From NCBI GenBank assembly GCA_027924585.1, contig BSBM01000125.1, positions 3,601,001 through 3,665,000 of the forward strand: a stretch of DNA of 64,000 nucleotides. The letters run 5' to 3'. Position numbers and translations under genes: made by a program. The notes beneath the pieces are model-generated. The model worked only from the letters and a program-made list of their open reading frames with translations, was not told where the DNA came from and ran no database searches. The stretch is from Larix kaempferi (taxonomy: Eukaryota > Streptophyta > Pinopsida > Pinales > Pinaceae). Of the stretch, positions 48,289-59,632 are shown piece after piece; position 1 is the stretch's first letter; every line of letters begins with the position of its first letter.

Positions 48289-48484
48289 ATGTCCCTTGAC
48301 TCTAGCACATTGGTGAGTCTCTTTGGAACCCCCCCAGTTGTATGTTCTCAAGGATATCTAGGATACGATTGGAGAAATATTCAAAAGCACCCCAGTTATA
48401 TGCTTCCTTAAGTACCCAGTTCAGATGTAGTTCAACATACCTTTGAGATTCTGACTCTTAGTCATTGATTCCATGCAGTTGTTG
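48289..48484 (+). other. B 3' non-coding region between D and F
   Basis: Short non-coding piece of B that continues from 26956 across D. Begins with D's TSD ATGTC and ends with F's TSD TGTTG. No gene. Confidence 0.7.
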
Positions 48485-50033
48485 TGTAATACCCCAATTT
48501 TGACCCTTAGGAAATATTGGCTCTAATGTAAATATTGTAGATACGCGATGTATGTTTCCCTAGCGTGGAGCTCAAGGCCAAGGCCCCGCTAGTTTATGCT
48601 CGGATTTTATTTAAATTAGACACGCTTGATATTTTGTCATGGGATATTGTAAATTGATGTAAATGTTTAATATGGAAATAAAATACCAAAAACTGGCTAT
48701 GGAGGCAACGAATGAGAAGGGGCCACGTGTATCCACTAGGGAGTGGTGAGGGGGCTATGGGATTAAACCCTAGGCTGCCATTTGTCATTATGAGAACCCA
48801 TTGACTTCCCTAGGTGACATTAATGCCTGCTGTAAGAAGGTGGTTGAGATTTCAGCCCATGGCTTCAATGGGGCATGGGAAGCCCTGAAATTCGTATGGG
48901 TGGGCATGGGCTCTGATTGCTTGGGCAAGAAGTCACTCAACCTCATGGGAGGTTGCTTCATTCTCACCCCAGTCCATTGTGAAGCTATCTAGCATCATTC
49001 CCATCCAAAAACATGGGCGAGCAGTGAGGAAAAACCAGAAATCGCGACCTTGAGAGAACCCAGTTTTTGAAAGACCAAAAACGTCCAGATTTGGCATGGG
49101 ACGGGGAAATCCAATGGGGGATCCAATAGCATGAACCTTGGGGCGAATTTGGGAGCATTAGCTACCCCGAAATCAATGGAAAAAAACCCAGTTTTTGCAG
49201 CTCAGAAAACGAGTGACGGATTTGAGTATTTGGTGAGCAGAATGGTGAGAAATCAAGGGAGGATTGACTATGCAGAGGTTGGGTGTGCTTGATAAACCCA
49301 GTGAAGGCTAGGATCTCAAGGATCAGCAGCTGGACCTTTCTATGCCCATCCTGAAGAGCACTGGAGGGAAGAGTTGCCTGAGGGACTGTGTAACAGAGAA
49401 GGGGATCTTCCTTGTGTTGGATGTGGTAGGTAATGTGGGTGCCTAACTGTTGAGCTCACTTGAGATGCCTGTAGCTCTGTGGTTGAGCTCACTGTCTTAG
49501 CATTACCCTCCTCTATCTGCTTGGATGCTTGACTGAAACCATGCCTATGAGTGAACCCAACTAGTCTTCCTTAGTGGATACACAGCCCAGCTCGGGGGTG
49601 ACCTCTCAGCTGAAAGAACACAAGCTGGACAGAGGTCTACGGTTGGGAGGAACGTTGCCCTTCCATAGCCAGTCGCTTGGACCATTACAGTTCAAGATAA
49701 GTATTCTGTGAATTAATTTATATACAGAATGTGTTTGCAATGCATTCAATCTGAAGGATTAATTATTCCTGTTAATGAAATGAAATGCATCATGTTTTAT
49801 GCAGTGTGATAAATTGTCCATGCTTAATGAAATTTAGAGACTGTTACATGTATGAAGAAATAGTGTGCATACGTAATGACTAATTTCCGTTGTGTTTAAA
49901 TTGAGATGAATCTGCATTTGGAAGTTTTAAATTGCATGCGTTATGAGCCAAATTATTAGGGCTAAGCCTGCCATAAGCCCGTGTGTTGTTAACGTTTCCT
50001 TCCTTGCACTTGATGATCGAAGGGGGTGTTACA
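48485..50033 (+). mobile_element. F: solo LTR related to E (1549 bp)
   Basis: TGTAATACCCC...GGGGTGTTACA with perfect TSD TGTTG (48480-48484, 50034-50038). No internal region. Its first ~120 bp resemble the E LTR read on the minus strand (AATTTTGACCC, GAGCTCAAGGCCAAGGCCCC), so it belongs to a related chromovirus family, in + orientation. It arose by recombination between two LTRs of one element. Confidence 0.9.
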
Positions 50034-50478
50034 TGTTGGACACCTTCAAATCCAACAGAGCATCAGTGTTTCTGGTACCACATTAAGTATGGATGCCACT
50101 ATTTCCATGCATCATTTCTTTAGATCAGTCATGGTCAGACCATGCGTATGTCCCAGATTTGTGTCCCCTCTAGACCGTTATGAAGTACACATCAGTTCTC
50201 CATGTATTGTTCAGGTCCCATTTTGGGCCTCATTATTATTTGTATATCTTGATACGAGCATGGGTATGCTCGTCTCGTCCATATATTGAGATTATTCCTC
50301 ATTCATTATTGAGGCCATGTATTTTTAGTTTTTGCAGTTCGTATAGAGCCCATGTTCCAGTCTCCAACAGATTTATGATCTTCTCAATCACAATGCTCAG
50401 ACCCCTAGAAAATGACAGAACCTATGATGTCTATTGACCATACGATGAGCTCCTGCCCTCACACATTAGGGGGCTATC
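50034..50478 (+). other. B 3' end and polypurine tract
   Basis: Last non-coding part of B, ending ACATTAGGGGGCTATC directly before the 3' LTR; the AGGGGG run is the likely PPT. No supported gene. Confidence 0.7.
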
Positions 50479-51290
50479 TGTTAACACCCAAAAATTGTTC
50501 ACTAGCTCATATCCCTAGTCACATGACTCATTTGTCCACTTTTCTTACCATTTTGGCCTTCAAAAGCTTAAAAAATCCCCAAATAGTTATCCAAAAGGCA
50601 AAAAATAATTTTTTTCCTCAAATTAATTAAATTCCTTCAAAAATACCAAAAACCCTCAAAAGGGGTCCAAAATTCCCAAAAAATAAAATAAAAAGGGAAT
50701 AAATTCAAAATAAATTGAAAAAAGGAAAAAAGGAGGGAAAAAGAGGGCAAAAACCCTAAACCATTAACCTAAACCACTTGGTGCCTAAAACCATGGGTCA
50801 ACACTCCACCACCCAAAATATCTTTAAATAGGTGATGGAGGCCCCGCATTTCTCATCCATTATCCACTCTAACCTTATGTTGCCGAAATTCCTATTGAGC
50901 CCTAGCCATTCATTTTGAGCTTGAGCCCACCATTTGAATGGAGTTTTAGCCAACATTGATGCATTTGGAGAAGAGAAGGGAACATTGGAACACTAGTGCA
51001 CTACTCCCGTACTGCTGCAAGGACTCCAACCACCTCTTTATTTGAGGCAAAATATTTGCAAACCCTAGTTTTCCCAATCAATAAAAATTGTTAATCTAAT
51101 TTATTGTGTTCTCATGGATATTTATTGTTTACTGTTATAGTTTAGATTTGTTTTCATGCACATGTTAATGCTTAGTTTTTAGTTGTTTTAAATCTAATTT
51201 TTTTACCCATTATTTGAACTGCTACTAAGGATTCCTGAATCCTTAGTAGCTGCTCTTTAGCATGAGCTAGGGTGAAAAACTCTAGTTACA
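50479..51290 (+). repeat. B 3' LTR (812 bp)
   Basis: TGTTAACACCC...CTAGTTACA, the same hairpins near its end as in the 5' copy. Followed by the right flank TGGGG of the insertion in A LTR2. Confidence 0.93.
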
Positions 51291-51560
51291 TGGGGGGTCT
51301 TATTACAAGCCATCCCGACCATGATCATGAAGTTTATTTTGGATTGGAATTATTGCCATATGGTCACCAAGCCATGATAATTGCTTTTAGTGTTAGAAGC
51401 TAAAAGACAAGGAGTCTCCTTACAGAGCTAGCTTGTTTAGTTTCTAGGTGAGGTTTGTGAGTGGCATTACCATAATCTAATCACCAAGTTAGGGGAATGG
51501 CCTTGTTTCAACAAAGTCTTATTTGCATATTTTTCTTTTATTAAAAAAAAAAAACTTGTG

Positions 51561-51570
51561 TATATATAAA
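51561..51570 (+). promoter_or_regulatory. Probable TATA box of array A LTR
   Basis: TATATATAAA after a run of A, about 1.47 kb upstream of the ORF1 ATG. With transcription from here, ORF1 and the hairpin array would be in the R-U5 part of the transcript. No initiation data are available. Confidence 0.5.
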
Positions 51571-52175
51571 ATATTTTGAGTAATGCATCGGTAAATAAAA
51601 TAAATAAATGGTTAATAATTCAAGGTGACTCATGATTTGGTGATCAGGAATAGCTGTGAGTTTGTTATAAGGTTGATCACAAACTGCCCTCTCATGTTTT
51701 CTTAATGGTTTAAGGATTACCTCTTTACTGCTAGGATGCCTTTTTTCAAATGAACATCATCATTAATTGATTTCGGATGGGAACATATCAATCATATGAA
51801 ATTAACTCTGATGTTTGGTTGTGCTTTTGTGAAAACATTTTATAAGTTGCAGGATGAAACATCTTTTATGTTGACATATTTCTCCCTCATAAGTAAACAT
51901 TAAGTTCACAGAGATAACTGCTTCGCCCAGCTAGTTTCCATTTGTGGTATGCACAACAGATCCTATTTTTATTGATAAAGATGGGAGCCCCACTATTATT
52001 TTTGAAGTAATTCCTTTACTCATTTTTGGGGTGTTTTTGATTGTTGTCTTTATCTTTTCTTATTCCCATGCTCTGGATTTAATTAACTTTGATGAAAAAA
52101 CCTTTCTTTTGTGTGTTTTGAAAATTGCGGAAAACTTGCTTTTTCTTCAAATTACGTCATTTCTGCAACTCCCAT

Positions 52176-52694
52176 TCCGTAACCCGCAATCCACAATGCG
52201 GATTGCGGATGTTTAATTTTTTTTTAGTTTTAAATATTTTCTTTCCGCAATCTGCAACCCGCAATTGCAGTTGGCGAGAAACATTTTAATAAAATTAGAT
52301 ATTTGTTTCCACAATCTACAACCCGCAAATTGCGGATTGCGGAAAGCAGAAAGCACTTAGAAAATAAAAATTGCGTTTTGCACATCCGAAACCCGCAACC
52401 CGCAAATTGCGGAATGCGAAATGCAAAAAGTACTTAGTCGCTGAAAATAAACATTCATGTTCCGCAACCTGCAACCCGCATTTTGTGAATTGTGGATTGC
52501 GGAAACCATAATAAACCAATTGAAGTTGCACGTCCAAAATACGCAACCCGCATTGGGGATTGCGGAAAGATTGATTTTTCTTGTATTTTTTTTTATGGCT
52601 TCGGTATCGAATTGTGGATTGTAGAAACATTAAAATTACTTATGTCCAAACTTGCACTTCCGCAACCCGCAACTCGAATTGCGGATTGCGGAAG
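52176..52694 (+). repeat. Array of hairpin-forming CCGCAA/TTGCGG repeats
   Basis: Eight imperfect palindromes about 70 bp apart (starting near 52176, 52248, 52308, 52383, 52459, 52537, 52600 and 52655). Each has a left arm like CCGCAACCCGCAA and a right arm like TTGCGGATTGCGG. Loops and AT-rich spacers vary. Located upstream of ORF1. Confidence 0.88.
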
Positions 52695-53037
52695 CCACCG
52701 TCAAATGTTGCAAAAACTTGATCCTACAATTTCTTTTCCGCTCTTCATGATTTAATCTAAGCCATTGATTCCTTTTGATATTACGGTCCGGATTGATCAC
52801 GCTGTCGCTTAAGTATTGTCATTTTTACGATTTTTTCACTGTTTTGTGAATCACAAATTTCATTTGTGCGAAGGATTTTTACTGCGGAATTTTACCAGGA
52901 TTTCCATTTTACTTCCGTTTTCAACACAGGTTGGTTTTCCGACACTTTTGTCTACATTTTGGTGATAATTCAGAGTTTAAATTAGTTTTAATTGATTGTT
53001 GCGTCTGTTTTATAATCACAATCTAAGGTACCCTGCC

Positions 53038-56000
53038 ATGTCAAAAAAGAATCGCTCCAAAACGGACCTTAGGGAACTCAAAAACAAAGTCCCGAACAGT
53101 GGAATCCTCTCTGATACCAATGACAGAGTGTCTGAAACTCTTCACTTGGATTGGGTCCGCATTTACTCTTTGTTTGAAAATGATGACCTTTCTGAAATCC
53201 AGCAAAACCAATCCTTTTATATGAACATTAGTAAGTCTCAGTTACATGCCATTGCTGCTAGACCGACCTTGATGCCCTATACCGATTTCATCAAGTGGGT
53301 AATTCATTATGCCCAACCTCAAGACCTTTCCTTCAATGATAAGTCTGGGGCACACCTAACCTCTTTTCGGCCCAAAGCATTTGCCATAGCTTATGCCCTA
53401 AGACAACCCGGCGAGTTGCTGAATTTCAAATTCTTGGAATCCGCTAAGACCCGATTCAACTTTGAAGAAATGATAAAATCTCGGATGAGTACCCTTGCAA
53501 GCTTCACGCCCAAGGTTGACAAATGCTACCCCATTTCCTGGTTTAAAGAATCATTTTCTCTATTGGCAACCATGCTCTACAGGCTATACATATTACGTGA
53601 TTGCTTAGTATTAAAGGCTGAGTGGGCACCCCTTTATCACCATGTACTCACTACAGGAGAGTCCTTCAACTGGGATCAAATGCTATCATTGGAGATTGAG
53701 GAGGCAATTCAGAAATACCAAAAGACCCCAGCCTCCAAAAAGCCCAATTTATTTTACTCCACTTACATTATAGATATCTTATGTGCGGCTTTTCAGTTTC
53801 CCTCCATGGGATGGAATTGGACCCTGTCTGCACTACATGTTCACATTTATTGCTCAGCATTGTGGGAGGATAATTTCATGCCTTTAATTTATGATATCTT
53901 CAACCATCTTGTTCGTTCAATTTATTTGATTATTTTCAAGGAAAATGATCCCACTTTTCTGAACATGCTAAGTCATTGGTCTCCACTATGGGTGATTGGT
54001 ATGTAGGAGATTATTTCTCCTATGTCAGGATTTGGGGAAGCAACACAGCCCATCTGTCGCCCAAAATTGTCCTAGATAGACTGCTGTTGGAAGAGATTGC
54101 TTATCATACAATAATAGATGGTGCCTTCCCAAAACTCACCAGTGTCAAGAGAAGAGGATGGCAAAAATTCCCACTTCACCTAGGGCCTATGACAATTAAA
54201 AATTCAACCCATGCTGGGTTACTTGGAAAGAAGGTAGTTTCCGTCAAGCTTGGGAAATCCCCAAAGAGGATGCATGATCCTAAGTATTTTCTGATAAACC
54301 ATTTTGCACAGGAGCATAAGAATATTGAGTATGCTCATCAAACCGATCCGAACGACTCTATTTACCAGGGTGTTGATTCATTTGCCGAGGTCTTGAATAA
54401 GAATTCCTCTTTGGAAGAAAATAATTTTATTTTTCAGTATCAACATGAGCTGAAAGCTAAAGTTATGCAATACAGAAAGTTTGAGCTATCTCTTGTTGAA
54501 AAGGTGCAAAAGGAAAAGGTAGATAAATAAGCTCAGAAAGAAAGCACCCCTTTGATGCTTACTTACCATGTTGATGACAAGGGCAAGACCCCCGTGGAAG
54601 ACTTAACACAGCCTAGGCCTTTGGCTAATCTCAATGCTCTGATTCAGTCGGCTATTGAGATGAAAAGAGAATTGGCACAGATGTCTTCAGTGATGGATAA
54701 TCAAGTTAGTGTAGAAAACACCCCAGTGAAGAAATAAAAGGTTGGAAGCTCTGTACCAGTGGTGACCATGATCGATGACAGTGATCTAGAGGATGAAAGG
54801 ATTTCATCTTATTTTCAACTTGATGTGCATGTTTTACAAGAAGTTACTATTACATCAAATTCTGCTGATCTTTTAGAAGGTATAGTCATGGATGATCCTC
54901 TTCAATATCTCCACTTTCAAGAAGTAACGATAGTGACTACTACATATACCTATACACCTGCACTTACTTCCACTACAATACCTTACATCTCATCAGTTGA
55001 TGTCACATTTCCATAATCCACCATAGTTTAAACACCTGCCATTCCTACGATCACTTCACAAGAGTAATTGTTAACTCCACTTTCCACCTTATTGCCACAG
55101 GTTATTGAAGTCTAGGTCTCAACTGTTTCCTCATAACCATTAGTAACCTCAGTTCCTATTTCACCCCCCAAAAATGTCACCTTGAATTCTCCTCTCACTT
55201 CATCCTCTTCACCATCAGTTTCCAACATCATTTCTCCTTCCATCTCTACCACCCAAATCACCATCCCAATTCCAAATTCTGTTGTTTCCCAAACTGCACC
55301 TTTGGTTTCGAATTTTGATGTATCTACTTCTACAGTAGACATAGTGGTAGACTTTGGAGAGGATGTTGTGCTTTCCCTGGGGGAATATTTCTACAACAAG
55401 TCTGAGAAGGAAGTGGTGAAAATAGGAGGTAAAAGAAAAAGGGTAGGAATTGTTATGCAGGGCCTTGTTCCCAACCAGGTCATATGGCAAAAAACATCCA
55501 CTGATTCCCAACAAGAAGCACTGGAAACTATTGCAGCAATGGGATCCTTTGCATGCACAAATTATGATTCAATCACCTCTTTAAATAAAGAAATTGAGGC
55601 TAGGAAAGAAGAATTGCAGAAGCTTAAGGAGAATGAAACTGAAATTGAAGAACAACATTAATCTCAACTTCAAGAGTTGAGAAATGAGCATGGCAGTCAG
55701 GTGAAAGACCTGCAGGCGCAAAAGGCATCCCTCCAACATCAGCTGTAGGAATCACAAGTGCTCAACATTGGCTATGCTGAGAAGATCACACTTCTTGAGC
55801 ATCAGTTGAAGGATTCAGTAGCCAAAGAAGCTACCTCCTCTTTCTCTAGATTTTCTATGGAAGAAGTCAAGGAACTCACTCTTGAGATAAATGAAGACCA
55901 TAGGAAGCTTTTGGTTGAATTATTTGAATCCATGAATGAAATTTAGGAGACATATAATGTTTTTGAGCGTCATTGTGATGTCCTTGAACAACACAATGAG

Positions 56001-56573
56001 AGAAGGGAAGAATCAACAAAGGATATTGAAGATGTAGTTGATTGGCAGAAGTACATTAAGGACAAGCCTGAAGATATCCCTTTTCTAGACAATATCAAGT
56101 TCATAAGGCTTAGAATCTCTTTGGATGCATGGGGACATGCTTGTGAATCAGTCAAGGACACAATTAAGAAATCATAGGCAGTTTGTGGTAGAAGATGGTA
56201 TGCAGCGGAAAACTTGATGATCATGCTAGAATTTCCAACCATGTATCTTATCGAAAAGGCTTGTCCACCTAAGCTTACAATCGAACAAGTTGATGAGAGA
56301 TGTGCATAGTCCAAGGAGCGAATTCAATAGTTGGATTACATTCAGATTTCAGAGGTTAAATACTTAATCAAAGAACCCATTAGGTTAGGGATAAATATCA
56401 ACCTCTTTCTACGTGCATGGCATAAAGTAAAGAAGAACGAGATTGGGTCTTTCAATTGTAATACCCAGCTGTCACTCGAACTGGACAAATATACAGATGT
56501 AGAAGAGTTGTTAGATGTGTGGTCCAAGTGGCGAATTGCCCTTGGCATGTCCTATATTAGAAATATTTTGTGA
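53038..56573 (+). pseudogene. ORF1 of array A, LTR2 copy (nearly full length)
   Basis: Start at ATG 53038 (MSKKNRSKTDLRELKNK); in-frame sequence upstream lacks an ATG. About 1180 codons, one frameshift near 53990-54005 and about a dozen stops, mostly TAG. A basic N-terminus is followed by a globular helical domain (53130-54300) with FKFLESAKTRFNFEEMIKSR, WNWTLSALHVHIYCSALWED and RRGWQKFPLHLGPMTI. A P/S/T/V-rich low-complexity region follows (54780-55340), then a coiled coil (55570-55800, LNKEIEARKEELQKLKE) and a helical C-terminus. No gag, polymerase or membrane feature. It resembles the D env-position ORF in layout only. The function is unknown. Confidence 0.8.
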
Positions 56574-57404
56574 TCCCCGTTTTATGGGAAATCTGTCCTT
56601 GTAATTTCATGTAATTATTATTTAAGGGGATGAGATCTCATAGGATAGGGAGGGGAGCTAATCACCGAAAGAGGACTGGAGATACTCTGTTTCTTTGAGA
56701 CATTGTAAGTTTTTGCAGGCTTAACGAAATTTAGTTAGTTTTCTCTTGCTATCTCTTTTGTATGATTTGTCAAATTTCTTTGATAGATTCTGATTTCTCA
56801 CTTCTGTTTATAAATGAACTCTATTTTATTTTGCAACTTTAATGAATACATCGATTTGTAAGTTCGATTTATCTTGACATACGATCTAGGTGTTGTTATG
56901 TGTTAAATGAATTTATTTATTTAACTCATTTGATCCCAATTTTTCAATTAGAATATTTTAACAGAACAGACTCTTATATGCTTTAAATCTTAAGGAAAAA
57001 TCATTCAATTGTCATTGTATAGTCTTGTCTTAAGCTGATAAGTACAGATCCAATTCACATGTTTGTTAATCGGTGAAACAGGTATTGAATTCAATATCTG
57101 ATTGTTCTCCAATCTTAAATCATATTTCCTAATCCAGATCTAACTTAATTAGATATTTCTTAAGTTAACACTACTTACCCATCATACATAGAACACTTTT
57201 AATCTTCCCTAACAGGAAGGGAGATCCATTCGGATCCATTCACATAAGTGCCAATGGAGGCCTAATATCCATAGGAGGCAGTCACACCAAACAATCTAGG
57301 GATATAACCACTCCTGCGTAGGGTTGTTTGAAGCCTTTCAAATTGGGATATCAACTTCTGTTGTTTTCCTTGGAAAATATTCTAGGATCACACCCGGGGC
57401 TTCA
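56574..57404 (+). repeat. Non-coding tail of A LTR2 after ORF1
   Basis: AT-rich, no open frame; matches 9829-10688. Ends ACCCGGGGCTTCA. Confidence 0.7.
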
Positions 57405-57409
57405 AAAAA

Positions 57410-57426
57410 TGGCGCTAGAAGGAGGG
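57410..57426 (+). other. Primer binding site of A2, tRNA-Asn type
   Basis: TGGCGCTAGAAGGAGGG, 17 of 17 bases complementary to the 3' end of plant tRNA-Asn(GTT) including CCA. Confidence 0.9.
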
Positions 57427-57438
57427 ACATGATCAGTC

Positions 57439-59300
57439 ATGCCTAAACAAAACACCAGTTTACCTCCTCTAGAAATAATACCGGTTGTTACCAAGAGCCA
57501 AACTCAAGCATCCACATCTACAAAACAACTAGTTCAAGATCCAAGTGTAATACCTGCTACTCCTGTAACAGGAAAAGAAACATCAAGGCCTCAAATTATT
57601 TTTGTATCTCCTACTAGAGGGCCTCTTACCCTTGACCAATTAAGAAAAAGTACACATGATAGCATTGCTCGGGTTGAACAGAGAATTGAAGAAGATCGGA
57701 AACTAATAAAAATATTATCCCAACAACATCAAGCCAACAATTCTTGGATTGACACCCAAAATCAAAATTCCGATAATCTTTGCTCGACAGGAATTATTTC
57801 CTGACATCCAAATCTCATCATTATTTGAAGAAACAGATCAAGATCAACATATCCTACAACCAAACATTGCAACAGGTGGACCACCATCAACACCTCCTTC
57901 TTCATCATCATCCTCATGTGAGGAATCATCAGACAGTGAGTCATCCTCGAGTTCTTCTTCTTCAGAAGATATACCAATGGCAGAAGGAAAAAAAAGACCT
58001 TGGCTAGACCAGGATGCTGTATTTGTTCCTGGAGATCAACATAAACTTCCCAAAAATCTAGAAAAATGGCTTCCTAAATTTAATCCAGATGATAAATCTC
58101 CTGCACTAGACCATATTAAAACCTTGACGTAGGCCATTAGGTTAAGAAGTGTGATACATGAAGATGTAGTTTTTAGGTTGTTCCCTTATACCTTCCAAGG
58201 GAAATTATCTACCTGGTATTTCACCTTGGAATCCAAATCGATCTCTTCCTGGAATGATTTTGAAACCCTCTTCATCCAAAAATTTGGAGACGATAAAAAA
58301 CCTGAGGATCTGGTCATAGATCCGTCCTCAATGAAAATAAAGGGAAAAGAAAGAGTTAAAGATTTCAACCAGAGATTCTCCTACCTAAAAAATAGAATCC
58401 CTACCACTGTTCTTCCTTCAGAAGAATTATTGGTTGCATATTACATTAAAGGTCTACCTATCCCCATTGCTATGTGGGTCAAAAGAGCACACACGGATAA
58501 CCTATAGGAGGCTTTTGTTGAATCCATCCAGGTAGAAAAGGACATGTTTTGTTTAACAGATAATCCTGCCACTCTATCTGATCAATCTCCTACCTCCCGC
58601 AAGAAAAAGAGAATCCTCCTAAACCAACTATGCAAAACAAAGATCCTTTTGAAATGAATGACATGAAAAAATTTCTTCAAAATATATCTAATGAAATGGT
58701 CGATTTGAAAAATACCAACATTGAAAATCAAACCAATAACAAAGGATTCGTAAGACCACCTTTTAGGAGACCTTATCAACCCCCTCAGAATTAAACCCCA
58801 CCTAATATTGATGAGGGTTTAAATTCTGAAGAAATATGTTCCATTTTTAAGGCTCTGGTTTCTAAATCCCAGAATCCTCCTGATCACCCTGATGAAAATC
58901 CAAAAAAAAATCAGGCTCCTGAAGCACTTGATGAAGAAGAGGACCAATAGGTTAACACTGTTAGTTACTTTTTAGAATTCCCTATGGCTAAGGAGGAAGA
59001 TGATTCTGAGACTATTTTTAATGTCCAAAATCCTTATAACACAAGGAGCAAAGGACAATCTGCATAGGAAGCTTCCCCTTCTAGTACATCTACCCCAAAT
59101 AAAGGCAAAGCAGTACCACATAAAGAGACTATCATTCCTAAGATTGAATATAGTTTTATTGATGACTTGAAAAGGGTAAAGGCTAACATATCTCTTTTTG
59201 AAATTTTGAAAATCCCTACCATGAGAGACAGTCTACCTAAAAGCATTATTGTTAACAAACCTAGAGAAGTTCAAAACAACAACTTAGAGACATATTCTAA
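57439..59300 (+). pseudogene. A2 gag
   Basis: Starts at ATG 57439 (MPKQNTSLPPLEIIP). It has a shift near 57780 and another near 58600, and stops TAG at 58130 and 58506. Capsid: WLPKFNPDDKSPALDHIKTL, LFPYTFQGKLSTWYFTLESK, SISSWNDFETLFIQKFGDD, LLVAYYIKGLPIP. Where A1 has TAG (11512, 11540, 11659) this copy keeps TGG, TGG and CAG. A serine-rich acidic stretch precedes the capsid. No zinc knuckle seen. Confidence 0.86.
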
Positions 59301-59632
59301 GCTTGGTATCCAAAATCTCGGAGGAAAGAAAACGCCTCCTTTCTTTCTCACCTCTGAAATTTTTAATAGGAATGTGCATAACTGCATGATAGACTTAGGT
59401 GCTTCATCTAATGTGATGCCATTATTTGTCTGCAAGAAGCTGAATGCATCTTGGGAACCTTTCCCTACCCAAATAGTTCAACTTGACCGATCAAAAGTTA
59501 GGGTAGTAGGAGAGTTCAGGAATGTTCTTTTGATGTTGTCAGCTGATCCAAGAATCCACCAAACCATTGACATAGTTGTGGATGATATCCCTGAGGCATA
59601 AGGAATGTGGCTAAGTAGGGATTGGTTAGAAA
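59301..59632 (+). pseudogene. A2 aspartic protease
   Basis: Active site CMIDLGASSNVMPL (D at 59392); the S of the A1 motif DSGA is L here, which should inactivate it. Downstream VRVVGEFRNVLLML and DIVVDDIPEA, ending at a TAA at 59599-59601. Confidence 0.85.

Larger units (their letters stand above)
17464..51290 (+). mobile_element. B: gag-protease LTR element lacking polymerase
   Basis: Two LTRs of 813 and 812 bp (17464-18276, 50479-51290), a perfect-looking tRNA-Arg PBS and a PPT. Without the nested elements (C solo, D with E, F) it is about 10 kb. It encodes gag, a protease and a proline-rich extension with zinc knuckles, but no RT, RNase H or integrase, so it needs a helper. The direct repeats at its borders (GGGGG / TGGGG) differ at one base. 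Its gag is not similar to A gag by eye. Confidence 0.85.
51291..57404 (+). repeat. Array A LTR2, right part
   Basis: Continues the LTR cut at 17463 and runs to GGGGCTTCA at 57404, five bases before a perfect tRNA-Asn PBS. It contains a TATA box, a hairpin array, ORF1 and a non-coding tail. Total LTR2 length without B is about 6387 bp. If a short conventional LTR and a second PBS exist between 51.3 and 53.0 kb, this call is wrong; I found none. Confidence 0.65.

Noticed and set aside
17464-51290. A and B sharing the same TGTTAACACC LTR
   Set aside because: At first the junctions looked like A-LTR-B-LTR-A. The tRNA-Asn PBS further downstream and the near-TSD GGGGG/TGGGG fit better with B inserted into a different, longer A LTR.
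51944-52216. ORF of 90 codons with hydrophobic segment in A LTR
   Set aside because: Short, in the presumed leader, not supported by a second copy in the window and ending in the hairpin array.
52176-52694. CRISPR-like array
   Set aside because: Repeats are diverged palindromes in an LTR leader of a plant element, with unequal AT-rich spacers and no cas genes.
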